Shown here in pieces: positions 7,501-13,709 of a stretch of DNA of 15,510 nucleotides. The DNA is taken from assembly GCA_017412025.1 (NCBI GenBank), contig JAFQOY010000145.1, positions 1 to 15,510 on the forward strand, read 5' to 3'. A program made the translations under genes and the position numbers. Source of the DNA: Clostridia bacterium (GTDB taxonomy: Bacteria; Bacillota_A; Clostridia; Christensenellales; Aristaeellaceae). The notes under the pieces are model-generated. The model made no database searches, was not told the DNA's origin, and saw only the letters and a list, made by a program, of their open reading frames with translations. Positions within the stretch are counted from its first letter, which is position 1. Each line of letters begins with the position of its first letter.

Positions 7501-8311
7501 TCTTCCGCTCGCCGTATACATCCTTGCGGGTGTCGATGTACAGCTCGTACGCCGCACGGATCGGCTCGGCAAAGCGGCCGTCCCTGAACTCAAAATTGTC
7601 AATCGCCGTCAGGAACGTGGTGTGGCGGCAGTGATCAGACCAGTAGGTGTCAATCGCACGCAGCTCGGTAATGCTCGGATCGCGCTTCTCGGTGTCGCGG
7701 AAATAATCGCGGCAGAAGCACAGATCCTCCGCACTCATCGCCATGCCCAGATTGCGGACCATCTGCGCCAGCGCCTTATCCTCCATCGTGATAAAGCCCT
7801 CGACCGTCGCCACATCTTCCGGCATGTCGGCGTGCATAGCGAGCGTCTCCGGCTTATCCATGGACGCACGGCGGGATTCCACCGGGTTGATCAGATGGTT
7901 TGCAATCGCATCCATCATCTCCCGGGTTACCTGCGCACCCTCAATCGCATATACCTTCGCGCAGACGACGTTGGGGCGCGCCTCGTCCGGGCTGAGCAGC
8001 TGCAGGCACTGGCTGGTGCTGTCCGCGCGCTGGTCATACTGACCCGGCAGATACTCCACAGCCAGCAGATGCGCATCCATCTGCGGCAGCTCCTCATCGT
8101 AGAGCAGATCGACATTCGGCTCAGAGAAGATGATGCCCTTCGCGCTCTCCAGCGCAGCGTCCTTCAGTCCTTCCACGTCATAGCGCTGGAAAATGCGTAC
8201 GCGCTCAATCGCCTGCGTACCCAGCACTTCGCACAGCTCGCGCTGAAGCTGCTGAGCGGCCACGTCATAGCCCGGGCGCTTTTCTGCATAGATTCTTCTT
8301 ACCTGGCTCAC
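4559..8311 (-). CDS. purL: Phosphoribosylformylglycinamidine synthase, single-chain PurL with glutaminase domain
   Basis: This enzyme performs the ATP- and glutamine-dependent conversion of FGAR to FGAM in de novo purine synthesis. The 1250-residue protein is the long single-chain form used by clostridia. In order it has an N-terminal PurS-like region, a linker, tandem AIRS-type synthase domains with SDHCRHTTF (residues 225-233), NETHNHPTEIEGFGG (325-339) and the GGRTGRDGCGGATGSSK loop (451-467), then a C-terminal class I glutaminase (about 1000-1250). The glutaminase triad is visible: Cys1091 in LGICNGF, and His1221 and Glu1223 in GHSER, where many enzymes have HPER. The start is GTG at 8311 with AGGAGG 7 to 8 bases upstream. 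It stands alone here with its own promoter and terminator; no other pur gene is in the window. Confidence 0.98.
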   Translation of the reverse strand: MSQVRRIYAEKRPGYDVAAQQLQRELCEVLGTQAIERVRIFQRYDVEGLKDAALESAKGIIFSEPNVDLLYDEELPQMDAHLLAVEYLPGQYDQRADSTSQCLQLLSPDEARPNVVCAKVYAIEGAQVTREMMDAIANHLINPVESRRASMDKPETLAMHADMPEDVATVEGFITMEDKALAQMVRNLGMAMSAEDLCFCRDYFRDTEKRDPSITELRAIDTYWSDHCRHTTFLTAIDNFEFRDGRFAEPIRAAYELYIDTRKDVYGERKKDVSLMDMATLGAKALRRMGRLDDLDASDEINACSIVVTANVDGREEPWLIMFKNETHNHPTEIEGFGGAATCLGGAIRDPLSGRSYVYQAMRITGSGDPRMPYSRTRQGKLPQRRITTTAAAGYSSYGNQIGLAAGKVQEYYHPGFVAKRLELGAVIAATPRDHVRRAQPAPGDVVMLLGGRTGRDGCGGATGSSKAHSVESLSTCGAEVQKGNPPTERCIQRLFRNAEFAQMVKRCNDFGAGGVCVAVGELAPGLVIELDNVPKKYDGLDGTELAISESQERMACVIEADMVERFKQMAYEENLEATQVATVTKEERLVMHWRGKTIVDLSRAFLDTNGVTQHASAVITAPEESEPYLTAQPDFARGKTVREAWLAMLGDLNICSQKGMIERFDGTIGAGTILAPFGGVYRESPNEAMAALIPTDGETTTATLMSHGYDPYLSEWSPFHGAVYAVTESLAKIAAAGGDVTRARLTFQEYFEKLAKVPERWGKPAAALLGGLSAQLGFGTASIGGKDSMSGTFEDIHVPPTLVSFAVNAVEAKNIISTDFKGGDHRIALLRLPVDEHLVPEYDKALMRYDLLRQAIERGDVLAAHTVGRGGIAAAATLMAMGSRIGFSLDDVNAEELFLPLYGSIVCELADGAPVPGGMSVIGFTSSHPMIIAQGVMLSLEDARNAWVKPLESVFPTSAPAKHSVAPYKPFVARNTNHPAVHVAKPRVFIPSFPGTNCELDSAKAFRRAGAEVDTFIFRNLTAKGIEESVDALVKGIENAQIVMLPGGFSAGDEPDGSGKFIATALRNPRIMDAIHALLDQRDGLMLGICNGFQALIKLGLVPYGEIRTLAEDDPTLTYNTIGRHAATHVRTVISSVKSPWMAGVHIGDVHEVAISHGEGRFVCREGMLRRLQENGQIVTQYCDEYGIPAAQMPENPNGSYWAVEGICSPDGRVLGKMGHSERTGAYVAGNIPGNKDQKIFASGVKYFL

Positions 8312-8331
8312 GATAAACCTCCTCTGGTTGT

Positions 8332-8349
8332 AAAACGGCTATAAAGCCG
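8332..8349 (-). other. Small hairpin with short U-tract in the purL leader
   Basis: CGGCT and AGCCG pair across a four-base loop and are followed on the minus strand by TTTT, about 20 bases before the GTG start of purL. The stem is only five base pairs, so it is at best a weak terminator or attenuator; a message-stabilising role is equally possible. No purine riboswitch core is visible in this leader of roughly 50 bases. Confidence 0.35.
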
Positions 8350-8370
8350 CATAATGTTCCATCATCCGCA

Positions 8371-8399
8371 ATTATAGCATCAAAGAACCGGCATTGCAA
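8371..8399 (-). promoter_or_regulatory. Promoter of purL, extended -10 type
   Basis: On the minus strand TTGCAA (8399-8394) and TATAAT (8376-8371) are separated by 17 bases. TG one base upstream of the -10 makes it an extended -10. No recognisable PurR-type box was found next to it. Confidence 0.8.
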
Positions 8400-8456
8400 T
8401 TGCTTTTCCGTTCTTTTTCGCTTTTGCGCTGCGGATCATTCGCATTTGCACACGCA

Positions 8457-8485
8457 TTGACAAGCCGTACTGAATTGAGTATAGT
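8457..8485 (+). promoter_or_regulatory. Sigma-A type promoter of the TraX-like gene
   Basis: TTGACA (8457-8462) and TATAGT (8480-8485) are separated by 17 bases, with predicted transcription start near 8492. It diverges from the purL promoter with about 57 bases between the two -35 boxes. Confidence 0.82.
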
Positions 8486-8503
8486 ATAAACGATCTATTC
8501 AGG

Positions 8504-8517
8504 CAGGTATATACCTG
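8504..8517. promoter_or_regulatory. Perfect 14-base palindrome in the TraX-like gene leader
   Basis: CAGGTATATACCTG is self-complementary over its whole length and lies about 12 bases after the predicted transcription start and just before the ribosome binding site at 8526-8530. It could be an operator for a dimeric repressor or, in RNA, a hairpin with a four-base loop next to the ribosome binding site. The binding factor is unknown. Confidence 0.5.
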
Positions 8518-8538
8518 TCCAAAAAGGAGGAACGCCGT

Positions 8539-9243
8539 CTGTCTTCGTTTTCGCTCCGGCTTCTCGCGCTCGTGTGCATGTGCGTCGACCACGCCGGCCT
8601 GGCGCTCTTCCCCAATGTCGGCGCATTCCGCTGCGTCGGGCGAATCGCATTTCCGCTCTATTGCTTTCTGCTCGCGCAGGGTTTTCTGCATACCCGCAGC
8701 TTGCGCGCATATGCCAGGCGGCTGCTTCTCCTTGCGCTGATCAGCGAAATCCCGAATGATCTGCTGATCTTCGGCAGGGTTTCCAGCAGCGCCGAGCAAA
8801 ACGCTCTGTTCGCCCTGCTCTTTGGTCTGGCGGCGCTCGTCGCAGCGCACGCCTACCGGAAAAAAAGCCGGGTCGCATTCGCCGCAATCCTCTCTCTGTG
8901 CATCGGCGCAATGGCAGCGCGCGTGAGCTACGGCTGGCTGGGCGTTGCGCTCTGTCTGTGCACATATTATGCAGACGGCAGGAAACTGCGGCTTGCGCTC
9001 TCCTTCGGCGCAGCGCAGCTTGTCTATATCCTCAGTCTGCTGCTCTCCGGCGTTGCGCTCAGCTGGGTGCTCGTCTCCCTGTGCGCATTTTCTGCGCTCA
9101 TCCCCATCCTGCTCTACAACGGGAAGCGCGGTCCGCACTCTCCTGCGCTCTCGTTCCTGTTTTACGCAGCCTTTCCGCTTCATCTGCTGGCGCTCATCGC
9201 CATCCGGGCCATGCGCATCATTCCGCCATACTTTATCCCTTGA
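8539..9243 (+). CDS. TraX family membrane protein, apparent CTG start
   Basis: This is a 234-residue polytopic membrane protein of the TraX family (PF05857), named after an F-plasmid pilin acetylase; chromosomal clostridial members have no settled function and there is no conjugation gene nearby. Family features visible are SLRLLALVCMCVDHAG (residues 5-20), GRIAFPLYCFLLAQGFLHTR (34-53), LISEIPNDLL (67-76), YGWLGV (131-136) and a C-terminal FYAAFPLHLLAL (208-219). AAGGAGG ends at 8530 and the only in-frame start-like codon at correct distance is CTG at 8539 (8-base gap). The first conventional start, GTG at 8572, is 41 bases from that site and would remove half of the first conserved membrane segment. 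It is monocistronic with its own promoter and terminator. The start call is inference; the family call is strong. Confidence 0.87.
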   Translation: MSSFSLRLLALVCMCVDHAGLALFPNVGAFRCVGRIAFPLYCFLLAQGFLHTRSLRAYARRLLLLALISEIPNDLLIFGRVSSSAEQNALFALLFGLAALVAAHAYRKKSRVAFAAILSLCIGAMAARVSYGWLGVALCLCTYYADGRKLRLALSFGAAQLVYILSLLLSGVALSWVLVSLCAFSALIPILLYNGKRGPHSPALSFLFYAAFPLHLLALIAIRAMRIIPPYFIP

Positions 9244-9252
9244 AACATAAGC

Positions 9253-9294
9253 GCCTCCGCCTTCCCATGGACTGGAAAGCGGAGGCCGTTTTTT
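9253..9294 (+). terminator. Intrinsic terminator of the TraX-like gene
   Basis: Arms 9253-9265 and 9274-9286 pair over 13 positions with one C-A mismatch, followed on the plus strand by TTTTTT (9289-9294). It lies 10 bases after the stop and also just downstream of uppP on the other strand, where the U-tract is poor. Confidence 0.88.
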
Positions 9295-9301
9295 ATATCG
9301 T

Positions 9302-10144
9302 TCAGCGGATCAGGAAATACAGCGCAACCAGCGCGCCCAGGATAATGCGGTACCAGCCGAAAGCCTCAAAGCTGTGACGCTTGATATAGCCGATGAACGT
9401 CTTGATCGCCACGACGGAAACCACAAACGCCGTCGCGCAGCCAATCAGCAGAATCAGCAGCTCCGCACCCGTAAAGCTCAGACCGAACTTGAGAATCTTC
9501 AAAAGACTCGCGCCGGCCATCGTGGGAATCGCCAGATAGAAGCTGAACTCGCTCGCCGCTGCGCGCGAGCAGCCCATCAGCACGCCGCCCAGAATCGTCG
9601 CGCCCGAGCGGCTCGTGCCCGGCACAAGGGAAAGCACCTGGAACAATCCAATCAGGATCGCCATGCGCATATCGATCAGCTCGACGCTTGAAACCCGCGC
9701 TCTCCTGTGCCTGTTCTGCCTGCGCTCAATTGCGATAAACGCCGCGCCGTACACAATCAGCATCGCCGCAACGACGGGCGCGGTATGCAGGTTGGCGTCC
9801 ATCCAGTCATCCAGCGGAATGCCGACAATCGCGCTTGGCAGAATCGCCACAACCACCTTGATCCACAGGCTGACCGTATCCATCTTCAGATACGACAGCG
9901 CACCGCCGCGCCTGCTTCCCTTCTGAAACGGCCAGAGCTTTGAAAAATACAGCGCCACCACAGCCAGGATCGCGCCCAGCTGAATGACGACGTTGAACAT
10001 CTCCATGAACGCATCGCTCATCTGCAGGCGGACAAACTCATCCAGCAGAATCATGTGCCCCGTCGAGCTGATAGGCAGCCACTCCGTAATGCCCTCGACC
10101 ACGCCGAACAGCACGGCCTTAAGCGACTCCACAAACAGATTCAT
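9302..10144 (-). CDS. uppP: Undecaprenyl-diphosphatase UppP (BacA)
   Basis: This integral membrane phosphatase recycles the lipid carrier undecaprenyl diphosphate to the monophosphate on the outer face of the membrane, supporting peptidoglycan synthesis and giving low-level bacitracin resistance. The 280-residue product has the first signature EGITEWLPISSTGH (residues 17-30) with Glu17, Glu21 and His30, and the second PGTSRSG (175-181) with Arg179, all known to be important in the E. coli protein, plus about eight hydrophobic segments. The start at 10144 has GGGAG with a 5-base gap. It follows the DUF2461 gene by 59 bases with no convincing promoter or terminator between, so the two are probably co-transcribed. 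Confidence 0.97.
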   Translation of the reverse strand: MNLFVESLKAVLFGVVEGITEWLPISSTGHMILLDEFVRLQMSDAFMEMFNVVIQLGAILAVVALYFSKLWPFQKGSRRGGALSYLKMDTVSLWIKVVVAILPSAIVGIPLDDWMDANLHTAPVVAAMLIVYGAAFIAIERRQNRHRRARVSSVELIDMRMAILIGLFQVLSLVPGTSRSGATILGGVLMGCSRAAASEFSFYLAIPTMAGASLLKILKFGLSFTGAELLILLIGCATAFVVSVVAIKTFIGYIKRHSFEAFGWYRIILGALVALYFLIR

Positions 10145-10203
10145 GTTAACTCCCTTCCGCTGCAGCTTCTGAATCATTTGGATTCACACGCCGCAGCCTC
10201 TGA

Positions 10204-11007
10204 TCAGAACTCAAACTCTTCCGCGCTGCGCACAATCCGCCTGGCCGGCGTCTGCGCCTGCTGCCCTTCAATAGCCGCCGCGCGCTGCTGCGCCTCGCGC
10301 TCGCGCACCGCCTGCGCCTGCGCGTATTCCGCCTTCTGACGCATGCGCTGCATCAGCTGCTGCAGCGGCGCCATCGCAGCCAGATCGCGCGCGAGAATGT
10401 CGGCCATCTCATGCGATTCGAGCGCCTTCCATTCCCTTTCGTCCGCGTTATGCTCAATGCCGAATCCCTTTTTCACATACAGGAACCGCAGATCTTCCGG
10501 CACATCGTCCGGCACCTTCAGCTTCCTGTAGCTTTCGCCGTAAACCTCAAACGCCTCACGGATTCTGGCCACGGCAAACGCCTCTCTCACCTCATCCGGG
10601 TTCCCCCGGATGGTCAGGCGCAGCGCATCCATCAGCGGTTTATCCGCGCTGTAACAGCCGCAGCCCCAGGACAGCCAGTCGGGTCCAAAGCCCCAGTACA
10701 TGCCAAAGCCCTCGCTCCGGCTTTCGCCGGGATACCGCCAGCCCAGCCACACATGATCCCTGAAGGGCGATTTATCCTTTGTAAAGCGCGTATCCCTGCG
10801 GATGCGCGACATTGTGCGCCCTGGCCGCGTGTCAAGCCGGGAATCAATCAGCTCCACAACCGGCTTCATCTCGTCGCACAGCGCGCGCAGCGGCGCTTTG
10901 ACATATTCCTCATACCGCTGCCGGTTATTCTCATAGTAAGTCTGGTTGTTGTTAAAGCGGATGTCGCTGAGAAAGCCGAGCGCATCCTTCGTAAATCCCT
11001 GGAACAC
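10204..11007 (-). CDS. DUF2461 domain protein
   Basis: This is a 267-residue predicted cytoplasmic protein of a widespread family (TIGR02453 type) whose biochemical role is unknown. The hallmark IRRDTRFTKDKSPFRDH (residues 69-85) and the aromatic segment GFGMYWGFGPDWLSWGCGCY (100-119) are clear. Residues 1-210 cover the family domain. After that a Gln/Ala/Arg-rich, likely helical tail (about 213-250) and an acidic end (SAEEFEF) extend the protein beyond the usual length. The start is GTG at 11007 with GGAGG 6 bases upstream. It has its own promoter and is probably the first gene of a two-gene unit with uppP; that pairing gives only weak functional guidance. Confidence 0.92.
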   Translation of the reverse strand: MFQGFTKDALGFLSDIRFNNNQTYYENNRQRYEEYVKAPLRALCDEMKPVVELIDSRLDTRPGRTMSRIRRDTRFTKDKSPFRDHVWLGWRYPGESRSEGFGMYWGFGPDWLSWGCGCYSADKPLMDALRLTIRGNPDEVREAFAVARIREAFEVYGESYRKLKVPDDVPEDLRFLYVKKGFGIEHNADEREWKALESHEMADILARDLAAMAPLQQLMQRMRQKAEYAQAQAVREREAQQRAAAIEGQQAQTPARRIVRSAEEFEF

Positions 11008-11031
11008 AGCAAACCTCCTTTGCTGCCCATC

Positions 11032-11060
11032 ATTATATCATGGCTTTTTGACCTCTTCAA
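11032..11060 (-). promoter_or_regulatory. Sigma-A type promoter of the DUF2461-uppP unit
   Basis: On the minus strand TTGAAG (11060-11055) and TATAAT (11037-11032) are 17 bases apart, just upstream of the GGAGG site of the DUF2461 gene. Confidence 0.8.
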
Positions 11061-11147
11061 GCCGTCCAAAGGAAAACCGCCGTACTCGCCGGAACAGCTA
11101 ACTTCATTTTGTGCTCTATGGGAGCAATCGGAGTTTCTCTGCAAACT

Positions 11148-11175
11148 GAAACCGCCGGACTGCTCCGGCGGTTTC
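11148..11175 (-). terminator. Likely terminator of the 773-residue protein gene
   Basis: A perfect 12-base-pair stem (11164-11175 with 11148-11159) closes a four-base loop 29 bases after the stop codon. The following minus-strand sequence is only moderately T-rich, so efficiency is uncertain, but stem strength and position favour a terminator. Confidence 0.65.
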
Positions 11176-11204
11176 TCATGCTGTTTTCAGTTCAATCGGC
11201 CAAC

Positions 11205-13526
11205 TTATTCAAAGAGATCGTCGTCCTCCAGATCGTCCTCATCGTATTCCTCGGTGAAGTCGTCGTCCTTCGGCTCCTTGGGGGCCTTCTTGCCGAAGAG
11301 GGCGAAGCCCTTCTTCTTCATCGGCTTGATCTCTCCGCGCTTCTGACCCTTGCGGAATGTATCCTCCCGCTTGGCGCCCTGGCTGATCTCGTCGATCTGC
11401 GCGCGGTCCAGGCGGATGGTCTGCCCGGCAGCCTCCTGCGCCGATGCCTGCGCATTCTCGCTTTCCTGTGCCTGCTGCGCCTCTGCATTCATCTGCAGCG
11501 CCGGCTCTTCAGGCGTCTCCTGCTGCACTGCAGCGTCGATCTCCTGAGCAAGCGTCTCAAAAATCCGGGTCTTGGAATCGTCCACCCTGCCCTGGGCAAT
11601 GAACTCCGGCCTCTGATCCACAGGCGCCACGCGCAGCGTCTCGTCCGTGGGAATCTCCTGAACCGGACGGCGCCTTGATTCTGCTCTGCGCAGCGTCTCG
11701 CGGGCAGAAAGCGCAGCCTGCTCCCCGACCTCCTCCGTCTTCGTCTCTGCCTCAGCCTTGGGAGCGGGCAGCACGTTCTCCTCGTCCTCCGTCAGATCCG
11801 TAGCGGGCACGATGGGCGCTTCCTGCTCATCCGTCTTCTGGTTCTTTTTGTTCCTGCGGTTCTTCTTTTCATCCTTCTGCGCCTGCGCAGCCTGTCTGCG
11901 GCGCTTCACGCCCCTGTGGTTGCGCACATCGCTGGCCACCTCAAGCGTATCAATCGCGCGGGCCATACGTCTCTTCTTCCTCAGGCTCTTCACGCCGCTG
12001 ACGCCAAGCACCAGCGCGAGGATGCCTGCCAGAGCGCCTGCGACGCCATAAAGCACCACCGGATTGACATGCGCGGAGATGATCTCTCCCAGCGTCGGCA
12101 CGGGCGTCGGCGTCGGCGCAGGGGTCGGCGTCGGCGGCACAGGCGTCGGCGTCGGCACGGGGGTCGGCGTCGGCGTCGGCATGACGTAGACAACCTGCAC
12201 GATGTTGGACTCATAGGCGCGTTCGTTGCCGTCCGCATCCTTGCCTGTGACGACGAACTGGAACTTACCCGCGATGCTGGTCAGCAGATCCACGACGACC
12301 GTGCGGCTCTCGCCGGAGGGCAGGGACGGAATCGTCGCTACCGTCGTTCCCGCCTGCCTGATGGTCAGCGTGGTTGCGTCGGTCTCGCCCACATTGCTCA
12401 CCACGATGCCGAAACGAACGGTTTCCGGCTCGTAATAAATCGTATCGACTGCCGCCTGCGCCTTCACGTCAAGCACCAGCGCACGGGAAATATCCTGCGT
12501 GGCAATCGCAACTTCATTGGAAATGACCGCGACAACCTCGCCGTTTGCATCCGTGCCGCTGACGTTCGCGCTGATGGACGCGTCCGCCTGCGTGGACCAG
12601 TCCGCCTCGGCCTGATGCGACGCGCCCGGCTCCAGATCAATGCCGGAAACGACGTCCGTGCCGTCGCTCAGGGCAACGGTCAGCCCCTTATAGCCCGTAT
12701 TGCCGGTATTCTTGAGCGATACGGTCAGCTTTACCTTTTCGCCCGGATAGACGTCCTTGGTCTTCTGCGCAGAAAGCTCGACCTCCAATCCGTCCTCCGC
12801 GACGGTGATGGTCTTGCGCGCCATGTCGGAGATGGTCAGGCTCTTCTTGGAGCCGTCCGCCTGATAGGTGATGGAGGGCTTGGAGATCAGCTCCTTCGCG
12901 CCCATGGTGAAAGTATCGGTGATCGTCACCTTTTCACCGACGGACAGCGACGGCTGGACGAGCTCCTCCTTGGAAACGCCGTCATTCTTGACGACGATGT
13001 TGCGCAGCTCGATGTTGCCGGTGTTCGACAGCGTATAGGACAGCGTGACCGTCTGCCCCTCTCGCGCGCTTGCCGGGGAGACGCTGTACGTCGCCGTCAG
13101 CTGCGGCGCCGCTTCCTCGGTCTGGATCGTCACCGGCACGGTGCGGGTGTTCTCCTTCGGGCCGTTTCCGGTATCCACCGTATAGCGGATATAGTAATTG
13201 ATTTTACCTTTCTCGATCTGTTCCTTCGTGACATGCCATGTGCCGGTATACGTCACGCTCTGCTCGCCCTTGAGGCCGGCATACTTCTGCACGGAGATGC
13301 CGTCGGGGTTAAAGAGCGTGATTTCCTCCTGCATGTCCGTCTGGCTGCTATTGTAGATCTTGATGGTGATGGATACGTCCTGCTCGGAGATCACAGACTG
13401 CGGCTCACTGAGCGAAGAAACGCGGATCGGATCCGCATCTGCGGACGCAAACGCACAGACGGCCATCATCATCACGGCCATCAGGAGCGCCGCCAAAAAG
13501 CGGATGCCTCTAGAGCGATTGTCCAT
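11205..13526 (-). CDS. Single-pass surface protein with Ig-like repeats, Pro-Thr stalk and long charged cytoplasmic tail
   Basis: I do not recognise a named family. The 773-residue protein has a signal peptide (basic n-region, hydrophobic residues 10-26, cleavage likely after ASA at 27-29) and an extracellular part with three or four beta-rich, CARDB/Ig-like repeats: about 33-135, 142-240, 246-345 and 348-448, several containing an N-T-G or N-V-G turn such as LSNTGN (166-171), LKNTGN (271-276) and VSNVGE (376-381). A Pro-Thr stalk follows (449-478), then one membrane segment (about 487-510), a positive stop-transfer stretch (KSLRKKRRMARA), and a cytoplasmic tail of about 260 residues rich in Glu, Gln, Ala and Lys, ending in a basic patch (736-750) and a very acidic end (754-773). 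The ATG at 13526 is chosen because it begins the signal peptide; its ribosome binding site is poor. The layout suggests a cell-envelope adaptor, but function is unknown. Confidence 0.85.
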   Translation of the reverse strand: MDNRSRGIRFLAALLMAVMMMAVCAFASADADPIRVSSLSEPQSVISEQDVSITIKIYNSSQTDMQEEITLFNPDGISVQKYAGLKGEQSVTYTGTWHVTKEQIEKGKINYYIRYTVDTGNGPKENTRTVPVTIQTEEAAPQLTATYSVSPASAREGQTVTLSYTLSNTGNIELRNIVVKNDGVSKEELVQPSLSVGEKVTITDTFTMGAKELISKPSITYQADGSKKSLTISDMARKTITVAEDGLEVELSAQKTKDVYPGEKVKLTVSLKNTGNTGYKGLTVALSDGTDVVSGIDLEPGASHQAEADWSTQADASISANVSGTDANGEVVAVISNEVAIATQDISRALVLDVKAQAAVDTIYYEPETVRFGIVVSNVGETDATTLTIRQAGTTVATIPSLPSGESRTVVVDLLTSIAGKFQFVVTGKDADGNERAYESNIVQVVYVMPTPTPTPVPTPTPVPPTPTPAPTPTPVPTLGEIISAHVNPVVLYGVAGALAGILALVLGVSGVKSLRKKRRMARAIDTLEVASDVRNHRGVKRRRQAAQAQKDEKKNRRNKKNQKTDEQEAPIVPATDLTEDEENVLPAPKAEAETKTEEVGEQAALSARETLRRAESRRRPVQEIPTDETLRVAPVDQRPEFIAQGRVDDSKTRIFETLAQEIDAAVQQETPEEPALQMNAEAQQAQESENAQASAQEAAGQTIRLDRAQIDEISQGAKREDTFRKGQKRGEIKPMKKKGFALFGKKAPKEPKDDDFTEEYDEDDLEDDDLFE
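12093..12182 (-). repeat. Pro-Thr coding tandem repeat (stalk of the surface protein)
   Basis: Residues 449-478 are an uninterrupted Pro/Thr/Val/Ala series of PTPTP and PVP units, encoded by strongly repeated GTCGGC hexamers on the plus strand. It is typical of extended wall-spanning linkers just outside the membrane. Such DNA is prone to length change. Confidence 0.85.
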
Positions 13527-13537
13527 TCTTACGTTCA

Positions 13538-13554
13538 GGGTCGGATTCCGACCC
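13538..13554 (-). other. Near-perfect inverted repeat between Shine-Dalgarno and start codon
   Basis: Eight-base arms (13538-13545 and 13547-13554) flank a single central base. In RNA they can form a six-base-pair stem with a five-base loop. It lies between GGAGG at 13558-13562 and the ATG at 13526, which are otherwise 31 bases apart, so folding would bring them closer. It may be a translation control element or a dyad binding site. Confidence 0.4.
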
Positions 13555-13623
13555 CTTCCTCCCTTCTCCGGCAGAAAAACCCGCCGATCTATGTCGAAAG
13601 CGTACACAAACCCACTTTGGTTT

Positions 13624-13652
13624 ATTGTATTCCATTCAGCCGCTTCTGTCAA
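13624..13652 (-). promoter_or_regulatory. Sigma-A type promoter of the 773-residue protein gene
   Basis: On the minus strand TTGACA (13652-13647) and TACAAT (13629-13624) are separated by 17 bases. The predicted start near 13617 gives a leader of about 90 bases. Confidence 0.83.
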
Positions 13653-13675
13653 GCGCCGCAGCGTTTTGACAGAAC

Positions 13676-13709
13676 TTTACGTGATAATTTACGTATATTT
13701 ATGTGATCA
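13676..13709. repeat. Three imperfect AT-rich tandem units across the spmB stop codon
   Basis: On the plus strand three 11-12-base units begin TTTACGTGATAA, TTTACGTATAT and TTATGTGATCA. They overlap the last codons of spmB and lie upstream of the -35 box of the 773-residue protein gene, a place where an activator site or UP element would be expected. The units are diverged and the AT content raises the chance background. Confidence 0.35.

Noticed and set aside
4649..8344. Very long plus-strand open frame of about 1230 codons opposite purL
   Set aside because: It mirrors purL codon structure and is His/Arg/Ala/Leu-rich with no domain or plausible ribosome binding site. It is the usual antisense shadow of a long high-GC gene.
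8312..8365. Purine riboswitch in the purL leader
   Set aside because: The leader is only about 50 bases and lacks the three-way-junction arms and conserved loops of the purine aptamer.
8380..9183. Minus-strand open frame opposite the TraX-like gene
   Set aside because: Highly charged, low-complexity translation without domain, while the plus strand encodes clear TraX motifs with promoter, ribosome binding site and terminator.
8539..9243. Evidence of a conjugative element from the TraX family name
   Set aside because: There are no relaxase, type IV secretion, integrase or attachment-site features in the window. Chromosomal TraX-like genes are common in Bacillota and the name alone does not imply conjugation.
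12093..12182. CRISPR-like or regulatory tandem repeat
   Set aside because: The hexamer repetition is fully explained by in-frame Thr-Pro codons of the stalk and has no spacer structure.
11916..13706. Plus-strand open frame of about 600 codons opposite the surface protein gene
   Set aside because: Its sequence is Arg/Gly/His-rich with repeats caused by the Pro-Thr coding region on the other strand; no independent evidence of coding.
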